From positions 28,746,900-28,810,899 of the forward strand of contig OW203764.1 of assembly GCA_934045905.1 (NCBI GenBank): 64,000 bases of DNA, read 5' to 3'. The stretch comes from Leuctra nigra (lineage: Eukaryota; Arthropoda; Insecta; Plecoptera; Leuctridae). The translations under genes and the position numbers were made by a program. The notes under the pieces were generated by a model. It was not told where the DNA came from, did not search any database, and was given only the letters and a program-made list of their open reading frames with translations. Below are positions 11,884 through 23,369 of the stretch, in pieces. Numbering within the stretch: position 1 is the stretch's first letter; each line of letters begins with the position of its first letter.

Positions 11884-12496
11884 TTTGAGCGAGCGACTCC
11901 TTTTGACTCTTTTGACACGGACCTTTTTTTTTGCTCCTATCTGGAATAGAAGTTTTACCGTTTCACCGATCGAGCTGAAATTTTGCACACATGTAGAGAC
12001 AACCTTTTTTGTTTGCAGACACATTTTTTTGAAATCCATTCATTGGTTAAAATTTAAATAAAAATCTCCTGATAGGTTGAAAAATGAAAATGGTCTTCGA
12101 TAAATCTGATCAAACTCATATTTATGCATGGTCATTAAGACCAACATTGTCTCTTATTTTACACATTTTCATCCCAATCAGTTAAGAACGTATGAACTTA
12201 TTGGCATTTTTTAATAGCTGTCAAAAATGAAGTATCGATCGAAATGAATATTTTCCAGTGCCAATTGAATTGAATCTGATTTGCTATTATGTACCAGTCC
12301 AGAGTGCTTAGATGCTATTTTCAGTTTCGATGAAAAGCATCTTACTTTTATGTTGATTGAGTGGCTCATACTTCAATTCAATATGGATGTATGTTCTATG
12401 TGCGTTGTGCGTTGTGTACGCATTTCTTGTTGGAGAATTTGCACGTACCCGTGCTCGCTCATCAACGCGTGACACTGAGCGTTTCCTAGTTTAAAA
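11884..12496 (-). repeat. Repeat family R, copy 3 (inverted)
   Basis: Inverted relative to copies 1, 2 and 4: it begins with GAGCGAGCGACTCCTTTTGA and ends with GCGTGACACTGAGCGTTTCC. The ATCGAGCTGAAATTTTGCAC block near 11968 is the inverse of the family's right-end block. Confidence 0.6.
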
Positions 12497-13327
12497 AAAT
12501 GTGCCGTTTGATCTCATTCAAAGTTCTTGTTACCCAAGGTCTACAGATCGGACGATATTTAACGCAATATTGCAATGTTCAAGCGTTTTCTTGTACTAAA
12601 GCCTGAATAACACGAATCAATGTTTCCATCATGACTTTGAGCTGAAAACTTAATTTCAAGAGATTTAAATACAGAGAAGACCATTAGCGAAAACAATAAT
12701 TGCGATAAGAATGTGTTGTGTTACGACAGTGACGGTTAAAGTAGTACCATCCATAGTCCACGTAATTCAAGTCAGTGACTCACAAATTAAATTACAAATC
12801 AATGAAATTAATATTTTACAACTATATTTTGCATTGTTGATGAATATCATAAGATTACTTTGTAGAAATACGATATTTTATAAAGAATTTACAATTACTT
12901 TAATTAATTTCATGCAGTACGAATTAAGTACTTGATTTGATTTTAAGCAGTTTCTAGTAGAAACTGGCTAAGTTAGGATATTATTCTTGAATATCTCTTT
13001 ATTTAATCCCGTACCCCCACATTTTTAAACGGCTAAAATATTGAAAAAATCGGCCTTTAAAATGAAATCAATATTTTTACTTTGTAGTTTATATTACGAT
13101 TTCTACAGAAGATATAAGTGTAATTTTGAAGCTTCACTATGTTATCTTATGGGAAATTTCAAGATTTCCTTTTAAGATATCTCTTAAATTAATCCCGTGA
13201 CACATGTTTTTCTTTTCGTATTTGCAAATGGTATTGCTTGAGGCATATTTGAGGATAATTTGAAGCATTTCTATTTAACAAGGACTTTTGATGGAAGTAC
13301 TTTAAACAAAACTTTGACTCCAGATTT

Positions 13328-13620
13328 GGGAGTGTGCATAAAGGACGTCACTATATAAAAATGGATATTTTGATTTCCGACCCCGTCCCTCCAATCCAAT
13401 GTCAAAATGTGTCACGCTTTTTGAAACCTTACCCTCTCGCTAAAAGTACTTCACAAAACTATCCTCTAGCCAATTTAGCATCGATTTTATCGAAATTTCA
13501 ATCAACATACCAACTGCCCCCCCCCCCCCCCCCCCCCCATTCTGTCACACGGTATTACATATTGGTACACTCCCCTCTCCCCCCCCCAACCCCTAAAGCG
13601 TGACGTCCTTCTTCCATCCC
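13328..13620. mobile_element. Candidate short element with AAGGACGTCAC ends and a poly-C core
   Basis: The left end GGGAGTGTGCATAAAGGACG and the right end inverse GGGATGGAAGAAGGACGTCA share an imperfect terminal inverted repeat, best over AAGGACGTCAC. The centre has a long C tract (about 13507-13538) and a second C-rich run. No TSD was seen. The ORF across it is low-complexity and is not a gene. Confidence 0.45.
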
Positions 13621-14610
13621 CTTTGATCTTGAGTTTTGATTCAAAGATGGATCCACGTGTAATTAAGGCTTTTGAAATAACTACAATAACAAGAGTTCGT
13701 ATGAATATTGTTCCGAGATCTCATTCTCATTGACCTCCCCGCCCTACTGATTTATTTCGACATTGCGACTTCTGCCCTTCTGTTCCCTACTTTGTAACAT
13801 CATTGTTCGTAATTAGCTTACTAATAGATACCTAGTTACTATTAATGAGCAAGAAGTATGTTGTCCTTGTCTTCAAGAGATCCTGACATGAGCTCGAACC
13901 CTAGACCCTCAGCTGAGTTCAGAACATTATGCACTTCAGCGACCATTTCAATATATTAGCATTTGAAATGAACATTAATTTTAATAAATCAAATGAGTTT
14001 CTCTTCAAATGAAAGTTATACTCTCTGACAGCACGATAATGAGAAATCCACATAAAAGGCTCAATTTCTTTGAATATTTTCTTGAATAAGCCAAGAAAAT
14101 GAACTTTTAATTTGAATTCATATCCTGCTGGAAGAGACGAATGTAGTATTGAATGGAAAGAAATCAAGGTCATTACAAAAAATTCTAGTTTTTAAAAATG
14201 CATCATTCCTCATAATTATCATTAGGAACGAATCACCATAATTACCCATGGAAAAGTAGGAGGTTCTACAGCAAATAACTGTGCACAAATATATTATCTG
14301 AAGAACACTCTCAGTGGGTCAAACATAATCATCAAACTGAAGTTGCGAGCAAAAAAATAGCTTCTAATCTATTCAAGTATAAAAGCAACGAGGCAATCAT
14401 CTCTAACTCTTCTTCCATTTGGTCTTCAGGTCATTATTGTGTAGGTACTTTTGTTCGAGCAAGGCCAAGGTTATGTAAGTGGAGGCCATTTTGTTTTCAT
14501 TTATCATTATATCACGAGTCTGTCTTCTTCTTTATGACGGAGAGTTATGAAATCAACGAAGCATGAAAGACGACATCTACAAGAATGCAAAAATCCTATG
14601 CAATCAATCC

Positions 14611-14834
14611 GATAAGTGCACACTCAAACCAATAAAAATTGTTACTCGAAAAGAAAAGGATTGGCTGCTGGTAAGGTACCTTGACAATCAATCATTGTTA
14701 TTGTCAATGAAATACCTACCTACTAGAGGTAGATGATGCGTTAACACAGCCTGCATGGGATGATGCTATCAAACCTCAATCAGCCAATCCTTTTCTTTTC
14801 GAGTACCGATTTTTATTGGTTTGAGTGTACATAC
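14611..14834. mobile_element. MITE of the TGTACACTC family, copy 1
   Basis: Inverted arms of about 50 bp: the left arm carries CACTCAAACCAATAAAAATT and AAAAGAAAAGGATTGGCTG, and the right arm is their inverse ending GGTTTGAGTGTACA. The central block CATGGGATGATGC is shared with the copy at 53027. The TSD is uncertain. Confidence 0.65.
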
Positions 14835-15064
14835 AAATGTATACGTAATCCCTTGTAAATGGAGCCTGATTGTGTGGATTCTATTCCTCATCTCTGGTGG
14901 TAACTGACGGGGAAAAGAAACGTAATTTGCGATTTTTAATTACAGTATCATAAATATTATTTTTTAGAGGAATTTTATCTCTGAATAACTCCTTCTTTGG
15001 TACAACTTCGGGTTCAAAAGTCCAGCCTAACAAAGATAAGAGCAAAAAGATAGAGCAAAAGAGA

Positions 15065-15775
15065 AAAATATCCACTGTTTTGTCTTGGAGTAACCCAGCG
15101 GTATGATTTCACAACTAGATTGTACATTGTGGGTTGCAGGACCACAAATGGGAAACTATTTAAAAAATCGAAATGTTTGCTTTATCGAACACTATGGAGG
15201 CGATCGCATAAATATTTTAGAGATTGTATTTTCATGCTTTCTGATCACGGTGTGTCCAGCCTCTTATCATTGATTTGTGTACTCTTGGTTTTAGACGGTT
15301 TTATAGAGGCAGTTTATTCTGTGGAAAACGTATTTACTCATATTTATCTATTTTTTATATTGATCAGTCGTCTTTTACAATAACTCTAATTGGCTTTTTG
15401 AGGAGGTCCACCCACACCAAGCCGACAAGGCGAAAAAAACATTTTTTTTCTCATGCTCTATCTTTTTGCTCGTATATCTTGTGTTGCTGCATTTTTGTAG
15501 TTTTCGTCTTGTTCACTGTGGGTTTGTGTCATTCATTACAAGTACAAGAACAATTGATAACTAAGCGCCGAAGAAATTGTAAAAAAAACAGTGGATTTAC
15601 TTTAATGCTTTTATTTTGTGTGGGTTATCAGGGGAAATCCAGGGGTTACGTAGATTGCATACTGGGCTACAGAACCTCAGATGGGAAAGCATGTAAAAAT
15701 AAAAATATTTTCTTTATCAAACATTCTATGCAGGCGATCGCATAAAATATATCAGAGATTTTATTTTGACTTTTG
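15065..15775 (+). repeat. Pair of diverged direct repeats (15065-15240 and 15580-15775)
   Basis: Both units contain, in order, a GATTG-ATTG/CATACTGGG block, ACCACAAATGGGAAA or ACCTCAGATGGGAAA, ATCGAACACTATGGAGGCGA or ATCAAACATTCTATGCAGGC, and GATCGCATAAA followed by AGAGATT. They are about 530 bp apart. The spacer has no recognisable gene. This could be an old tandem duplication or the two ends of a decayed element. Confidence 0.5.
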
Positions 15776-15835
15776 AGGTCCTTCAAGGGAACGAAGAAAT
15801 CTTATGAATTCGAACAACTTCGTCAAGTTATTGCA

Positions 15836-16150
15836 CATGCGCGTAGGAAAGGAAGGGGAGGGAATGGGGGGAATATACCCCCCCCCCGATTCATTTCCCC
15901 TCTATATGTTCTTATACATTTATATGTCAAGATAAAAAAATATGCTGAAAAAGTATTAAAATCGCGTAAAAATGAACCAAATTCGTGCCTGAAATTCAAA
16001 AAAAATCCAGGGATGTGCGCCCCGGACCCACATTTCACTAGGGGGCCCTCCCCCCAGACCCACATTGCCTTCATAGACCCTAGTATCTCCAACTCAAGTT
16101 ATTTTACAATATTATTCCCCCCCCTGGCAAATTTAGTTCCTACGCGTCTG
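15836..16150. mobile_element. Short hAT-type element (CAGGCGCGTAGGAA family)
   Basis: Flanked by an exact 8-bp TSD TTATTGCA (15828-15835 and 16151-16158). Ends are CATGCGCGTAGGAA and TTCCTACGCGTCTG. The interior is noncoding and holds GGATGTGCGCCCCGGACCCA and a GGGGGCCCTCCCCCC palindrome. It is related to the elements at 53646 and 58516. Confidence 0.88.
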
Positions 16151-16835
16151 TTATTGCAATATCGCAGATACATGACGGCTATAGCTGTGAAGTGTTGTGT
16201 ACCCAAGTGTTTGTTTTGAAGGCTATTGTCCGTGAAGGTGTGAAGGTGCTCTCTTGAAAAGGTCTCTCACAGGTCACCTGACCTCAAGTACTCCGGATGT
16301 TACGTCACAAGTTACCAAGAATAACTAACAACTTCAGATTTCCTCCTGAGTGTCAAGCGTATGAACGATTGGTTCATTGGATTGTTTGGTTTTTCTTGAT
16401 TTAATTATGAAATAAATATGGTCTACTTCAAAAAATTCAAATGAGGTCCATGAAAATTATACAAAGAGAATGACAATATATATGCTTATCATGTTAATAA
16501 TGAGTTATTACTATTATAAAATAATTTCACAAGATTTTTATTACGACACTATAATATTTTGACTTCATTCCTTTCCTGAGGAACTTGATTTCAAATGACT
16601 ATCATAGCTAACTGACATAATATCAACCATGTCAGTTGGCTATGTTTTTTTTATCCATAATGTGAAATGTGTTAAGAGGATGTATCAAATATACTTTATA
16701 AACACTGCCCTTGTGACCCTAGAATGAATTTAAACAGTTGGGAAAAATTATTGTAATTCGGATTTTAGTAGGTTAACAATTCATATCGAGAGAGTTTGAA
16801 TATCACGACCAATAGACTTATTGATTACCGATTAA

Positions 16836-17009
16836 ATTGGTATTATCTTAGCAAGTTTTCTTGTTCTTACTGAGCCATTTTGGAGACACATGGAAATTAT
16901 TTTACAAAGTACCTATTTGTTCATTGGTATTATCTTAGCAAGTTTTCTTGTTCTTACTGAGCCTTTTTGGAGACACATGGAAATTATTTTACAAAGTACC
17001 TATTTGTTC
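16836..17009 (+). repeat. 87-bp tandem duplication, two copies
   Basis: The unit starting ATTGGTATTATCTTAGCAAG occurs at 16836 and again at 16923. Only one difference was seen (CATTTTGG versus CTTTTTGG), so the duplication is recent. It is noncoding. Confidence 0.85.
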
Positions 17010-18359
17010 ATAAAAACTGTACACTGTAAGAAAAAGTAAAGCATCTGAATCTGAGTAGGAAACCCCAACATTCAGATTATTTGTTTTTGTTCCACAAAAT
17101 TCGTTTGGCATAATGATTGCACTAACAGCTTTGGCAGCGAATCTGAATTTCCTTCCAACAAAATTTCTGATCTATGATTTATTACATACGTCAACACTAC
17201 TTATGTATCTACGTCACTGAATGGTAAACACTGTGTATTCGTTGAACATGGCTAGGAAACGAGTTTTTTATGAGCTTTGTTTTCCACCTTACCGCAAGCA
17301 CCTGAGTCCCACGTTAGATTCAGTCAACAAAGACCGTTTGCTAAAGAAATATAATGAGAAGTATACATATTCTACGCAGTAATGGCATTGCATGCTATTT
17401 TATATTAATTCCTACATTGAAATTTTTTATGCTGTCTACTCATTTTGCCTCGGTGCAGTTGCCATCATTTTATTTAGTAAGTTATTTTTATTTTGCTGCT
17501 GTAAAAAAACAAATTATTAGTGTCCTTGACTTTATTAGAGTTATCAAGGAAGTTTTTTTCATTACTGGAGGAATTTGAACAAATAATGACTGATGTTTGT
17601 CCAAAATAAAATTGGTTGAATTTAGATTTGGCCTTGTAAAGAGCTTCGATTAAATTGATTTTGGCCAAAGCAGTTTATATAAAAAAAAATAATAATCTAC
17701 CTAGTGTTCTTTTCACTGCAAAAATTAGGCAACAGTACAGCGTTCAGACTTTAACCTTAAAATAAAATTGGTAGACCGATACACTAGGGAATATTTTTTT
17801 AACAACGTATATCATTCGATAAATCTTGTAGTTTATACAATATTTAAATAATTGGTTTTCACGAGTAAATTTTTTATAATTTTACACTTATTTTAAATAA
17901 CTTATATTACATAATTTAATTGTCTGTCCGAAGAGAAGAGCTATGTTTTGTGAATATTGATTAATGAATCTTTACTGCGCTGTTGTATGAATAAATAATT
18001 TGTTATCAGTTAATGCAACAAGTGCATAACAAACACCACATGACCTTCGCGAATCGCTGATAGATAGTTTAAAGTAATTAGCAAGATCATAAAAATAGTT
18101 CTCAAATCAATCAGGTGTGTCCAACATAAATGCGATGTATGAATTTTCTTGTCGCTTATAAACTTTTCGTTGCATTTACTATCAATGTTGATAAGGTTAA
18201 TAAGAACATTGAAATATAAAGTAGATGTGAGCAGATAATTCTCAAGTTTAGAAAATAGCAAGACGAAATATTATAATGGGAGTGTGTAGACCCATGTAAT
18301 GGCATAGCAATGTATCACTGAATGCTGAACAAAATTAGTAATATCATAAAGAAAGCAGG

Positions 18360-18830
18360 TGAAAAAACGATATGTGAAAAGCGTTGATAATTATTGCGAG
18401 CCTTCGTATTTCTGCAGTGAATTAATATTCGTGTGAAAGTTGCTGCCCTATTCCTACCTTGGAGATAGCAAGGAAACAATCTAACCAAATGCGTCAATAG
18501 AAAAGTGATAATTTATTTGAAATTTATTTGAATAAATTTGACAAATATATCAAAAGAAGCATAAAATGTCCGTAAAATGTATTATCAAAACATCTATAAA
18601 ATGTTGGACCAAATGCAAAACTACAAGTTGGATCGGTCAACGGGTTTATTTTTAATTTTCAACCAATCACAGAATCTCAATCTCAGGATACCTATACCTA
18701 TGAGTGACTGCTCTTATGAGTTATGACACTAGTGTGTGTGCAAAATTTCAGATCGATTGGTTTATGGGCATTACCTACAGAAAAACAAAATAAACAAAAG
18801 AAACAGAGAGTTAATATTATAATAAGATAT
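18360..18830 (+). repeat. Repeat family R, copy 4 (shortened)
   Basis: Has the AAAAGCGTTGATAATTATTG left block and the CAAAATTTCAGATCGATTGG right block of the family, but lacks much of the interior seen in copies 1 and 2. Confidence 0.5.
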
Positions 18831-21638
18831 TAAGATACCACGAAAACATATCAGGGGCGAAAGTGCTATAATGTGTAGGTAATTGTTATACTTATTTTTA
18901 TTAGACGGGAGAGCTCCTTGCTTCCTTTACAAGTCAACGTCTATCGGTATTAGAAATTAAATTGAATTTATTTGGTGTCATGAAAACATTCAACTCTTCC
19001 CGTTCCATTTCTTAGAACCAACTAAAACCTGTGGAAAACAGACGAAAAGGCCGTTGTAACCTACGTGAGATTTATTCACTAAAATTCACTGTATTTTACA
19101 ACGTTGTCTCGTAAAATACGATTGAATGAGGCTCATGTAGTAAGCACTAAGCAGATTGTTTTACTAGGGATATACCACATCATTTCGCCAGCTATAAATC
19201 ATCATGGTCATGTTATATTCATTTGCAATTGCTTATTCTGTCAGATATTCGGTATAACATTATTTAATTGAAGACGTACGAGCGTAACCTCGCAGATTAA
19301 GCAAATTGGGGAGTTTAAAATAATTATGGCAATTATGTACGAAAGATTTGATAATATATAAATTATGTACACTTTCGTGTAATTTGTTTTTTTTTACGTT
19401 CAAATATCTTTTACACTTAGCAATTATTTGAAAAATATCCTAATCGTATATGGAAATCAGAAGATACAAAACCATACTCCTGTAATCAAATTTAGAAATG
19501 GATTAGAACCAAAACTGTCCTTGAGAATAAGCTCGATCAGAAAATATCAACAAATACACAATATTCCAGATATTTAATTGTAAAATGATTTCCTTGCGTT
19601 TTGATTATTTTTCAAACCAACAGTTCGTCCAAGTTACGCGTTGAAAAATCACTTGAAATCTCACGCCAGATTTGTTTAATCAGTAAATGTTATTTGTACT
19701 ACATTATATTGATCCCAATATTTACAAGATAACACCGAGTCAAGTACCATGCGCAAATGATAAGAAAAGGTCTTCGACACTTATGTCATATGTCAGGTAG
19801 ATAACAACAGCCATGGTCCATTTTTATTAGGTCGGGTCGGCCCTGGTATGAAGTGTAGAGAAGTGATCGGAATCGATTAAAGATAACATTTACTAATAGG
19901 AATTTCATTCACTGGTATAATAATTACTGAGGGTTTTCAAGAGCTGAGACAATTAATTAAATATGTAAATGGAGCAGGTTTGACAACAGTAACACGCACG
20001 CTGTTTTATTAAACTTTCTGTCCATCAGTACTAGTAAGCATACTGATGGTTGATTTGCGGTAGTTTCTTGATCATGCTAATAATCGGAATGAATTAAATT
20101 ATACTTTTTAAAAGTTCAGTTCAAGTAGGTCCCTATATACAAATAATTAACTTAATAAAAGTTCAACTTCAAGTAGTACTAGTACCTAACTTTCTTCAGA
20201 AAACGAAAGTTTTCTGAAGTTTTCTATCTTTGACAAATTAGTTTTTGAAAATCGAACTTTTTATTAAAAGCTCAGGAATTTTTGTAATGATACTTATTCC
20301 TATGCAACAGGAATAATCAACGGCCCTGCATAATTATGCCGTTTTCTTGTATATGGTAAATAATGTTTTATACTTTCTGGAAAGTCCCCGGGAAAACAAG
20401 CCCCTAAGGAAAACAGCCAAATCAAACAGAAACTTGTAGGTGGATATTTTCAAAGACAATTTATTTTTACCAGGGGCCCTTCCTTCTGAGTTACCTAGGT
20501 ACTCCTTAGTGCCAACTCCGACGATCTTCCTCTTGACTTCTCTTTCTCCTTCCCCTCCAACAGTCCAACTATCCATGTCTTCCTAACCCGTGGTCTCTGA
20601 TGATCTTCCACAACTCTCCTCTTTCTTCACAGCCGCCTGTACTCTATTCCCAACTCTCTTCTCCCTCAAACTATTGCTCAATCCACCTCGCTCTTGATGT
20701 TTTTTCTTGTCCCATCCGTTTCAATCGCCCACTCCCAAACTCTCATTTCTAGTTAGAATCTGAGTTTCCAATTTCCACTCACAGATCTTATAGCTAATTT
20801 CATTTCATCGAATGAAACAATTTATTGGTCTCCCCGACACATGTTTTCATTAAGGGGAGAGCATTTTATAACTATTTTTTATGTAAATACAAAAAAATTG
20901 ATTTAATCAAAGACTGGCAATTTTTGAAGTTTGAACATCAATTATCTGGGCGAGTTTGTCAATTTAAATGAGGTATTTGTCCCAAATGACGCTTGTTATT
21001 ATATGCAAATCTCAAATCTGCATGTATTTCAGCAAGGGTAGTGGCGAAAAGAGACGAAAAGAGATTGTTTTCTAGGTTATTTTCAAAATTGCAAATAGGA
21101 CCACTATCTGGTTTGCAACTGTAATAGATAACTTGTAATTTTTCAAGAACGCTGTTATAGACAGGTAATATATTCACCAACTGATTGGGAACAGACAGAA
21201 GCTGATACATTTAATATTTATAGAGTAATTGCTGATAAGATATCAGAAATAAGCTGTCTTGTAATAACATGAAAGGAGATATGATGTTTAGACTGTGTCC
21301 TATGGTGTAGGAAACAACACTCTGTAGTCCAGAACTGCATCTTGACGTTTGTAGGGATTTTCAACAATTAAGGTTTATACAAAACTGGTTCACCTATGTT
21401 GCGTTATACTTGAACATACAGGTATCTACATACTACAGGGCATTTCATATTGTTCGTTGAAAATTCTTAAAAATTCAAAAAGCTGAATTTTATGATTTTT
21501 TTGTATGGTCGAATACTACACATTGTTATAAACTAACTAAAAGTGAATATTATATAAGAATTCTTACTTTTTCTTCTAGTTTTAGCACTGAAATTGATTT
21601 TTTCTTTGGTTCCAGAAGCCGAACAACAATCAACCATA

Positions 21639-22933
21639 ATGGACGACCAAGAGACTGGAGAGTCAACTGTTTTCGACCAAGAAACTGGGGAAATTCTACA
21701 CCACAACGTTGCTCCTACGCAGCATTCACACCACCCGGAGACCGACGCCGAAACTGGCGAACCCGAGACTAAAATCAGTTGCAACAAACATCATTTCCAA
21801 GTACCGAAGACTCTATATAAAGACAGACCTCGACCTCGGTTAGCGACCGACACGCTTCATCCAGCGTACAGGCGATCCAACTCCCAATCAGTGTGCTGCA
21901 TCGAAGAGAAAATGGTCTCTGGATCGCAAAACATGAGCCCGATCGTGTTCATGTTACCGACTTTGTTTCTCTTCCCCGCTTGGGCGTCGGTGTTGTGCGT
22001 CTTCTTCGAGTGCTGCATCCACATGTGGGCCCACAAGAGGAACAAGTTGGTCCAAGACAATGTGCCATTTCGTACTTACAAGTCACCGTTACATATTATC
22101 ACGTCGGAGTTTTGCGCTGTGTGCCGTTCGGAGAAGTTGATGCAGAGAATTGGTAAATTGCAGGACGAAAGGAAACTGCAGATTGACAATAGAAAGTTAC
22201 GGGCTTACATGGAAAAGGTGAGCAGTATTGTAACGTAAATTTACGTTCGGTTTCACATGACTTTCATTCAAAACGTTCCTAAATGAATAATCAAGTGTCC
22301 ACTAAATATTATTATTGACAAGGGTATTGACGGTATTCTCTTTTAGAACTAATAACTATTATAAAAGAAGTAAGAGTAGATCCATGAAGACATAAAGAGG
22401 CAATGACTGAATACTTAAAACGAAAAATAGATTAAAGTGATGTTATTGTTTATTAAGAGGCGAACGGAAGCAAACGGGAATCGCACGATTCGTCAGAGCG
22501 TTTTTTTTTGAAATTTTGTCTTCCCACTAAATAATTTTAAAAAATCAGATAGTAACGACCCATAACAGCCCAATAGACTAAATAATGCTGCACAATGGAG
22601 TTCATTATGAACTCTGGTACGACCTCAGTGTTAAATACGATATTTTTAGTAACATAATCGTATTTAACACTTTGAGGTCGTACCAGAGGTCATAAAGTAC
22701 TCCAGTGTGTGGCATTGTTTAGTCTTTTGGGCTGTTATGGGTCGTTACTATCTGATTTTTTAAAATTATTTAGTGGGAAGACAAAATTTCAAAAAAACAC
22801 TCTGACGAACCGTACGATTCCTGTTCGCTTCCGTTTGCCACAACTACCATTTAGATCAGTAAAATATTTTGCATTCATTATTAGTTCTTTCTTGTAGAAA
22901 ATGCTGTATATTTGTTCTCGCAAAGAATGGTGA
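21639..22933 (+). CDS. Unrecognised small membrane protein with three DxETGE motifs
   Basis: Not recognised as a known family. The first coding exon opens after an AG acceptor at 21614-21615, and the ATG at 21639 is its first. Residues 3-8 and 13-18 are DQETGE and residues 36-41 are DAETGE, the form of the Keap1-binding motif in Nrf2/CncC proteins. A single hydrophobic segment lies at about residues 101-123 with no signal peptide. A basic patch (AHKRNK) follows, then a Cys pair (CAVC) and a charged, probably helical C-terminus (about 166-193). Codon 193 ends at a strong donor, AAG|GTGAGC (22217/22218). Splicing to TTCTTGTAG|AAAATG at 22898 adds 11 codons and a stop at 22931-22933, for 204 aa, and removes the palindrome at 22459. 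Unspliced, the frame ends at 22238 (199 aa). The 5' exon at about 9.8 kb is inferred. It is convergent with RecQ4. Confidence 0.6.
22459..22839. mobile_element. Long palindromic MITE downstream of the DxETGE exon
   Basis: Two arms of about 180 bp are inverted copies: GGCGAACGGAAGCAAACGGG at the left and its inverse at the right, with GTAACGACCCATAACAGCCC and TTTAACACTTTGAGGTCGTA landmarks inside. The unpaired centre is very short. No coding potential or TSD was found. It lies within the candidate last intron (22218-22897) or, if unspliced, in the 3' UTR. Confidence 0.7.
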
Positions 22934-23348
22934 TTGGCACTAGAATAGAAATGTGAACGATAAGGCATGTTAAGATATCATTAACTTAGTAGAAGTAGTA
23001 ATAGGTAATGAAAACTAAAGTGCAAGAGGAAGTTATAAGGTAGACGCAGAAGTTTGGTTGTGGTATTACTGATGAATATAAAGGAATAAAATGTATCAAA
23101 GAAAGTTCATAATATAAGAGAATGTAGGTATATATGTATTGTATTTGTATTAATTGTAAAATGTGTTATCAATTTGTAGTTAAATTATTAGGTGTACTTA
23201 TGTAGTTAGTTGTTATTCAATAATGGAAATCACTGCTGTAGGTATATTAAATTCAGAGAATTCATGGCATTTTCCTATTAAATGTAGCTAGTAGCCACGT
23301 AATATTATTTTACTATTATTGTAAGATTTATGAACTGTCTCATTTTGA

Positions 23349-23364
23349 AATACAAATAAATAAA
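23349..23364 (+). terminator. Candidate poly(A) signals of the DxETGE protein gene
   Basis: Overlapping AATAAA motifs (ACAAATAAATAAAACAG) lie about 420 bases after the stop of the spliced model, before the convergent RecQ4 gene. This gives a plausible 3' end. Confidence 0.5.
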
Positions 23365-23369
23365 ACAGA

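Larger units (their letters stand above)
9973..21615 (+). other. Inferred 11.6-kb 5' intron, mostly noncoding and repeat-bearing
   Basis: Runs from the donor at 9973 to the acceptor AG at 21614-21615. Elements that could be bounded are listed separately: R copies, a palindromic element at 13328, a TGTACACTC family element at 14611, diverged direct repeats at 15065, a hAT element at 15836 and an 87-bp duplication at 16836. The rest is AT-rich with short spurious ORFs only. No other exon was recognised. Confidence 0.4.

Noticed and set aside
13334..13603. 89-codon ORF with a proline run
   Set aside because: The run is a poly-C tract inside a candidate mobile element.
15275..16219. ORFs of 148-156 codons
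   Set aside because: They cross diverged direct repeats and a hAT element; no domain or splice context supports a gene.
21893..22156. Alternative frame ORF within the DxETGE exon
   Set aside because: It overlaps the better-supported frame, which has the first ATG, a membrane segment and a sensible donor.
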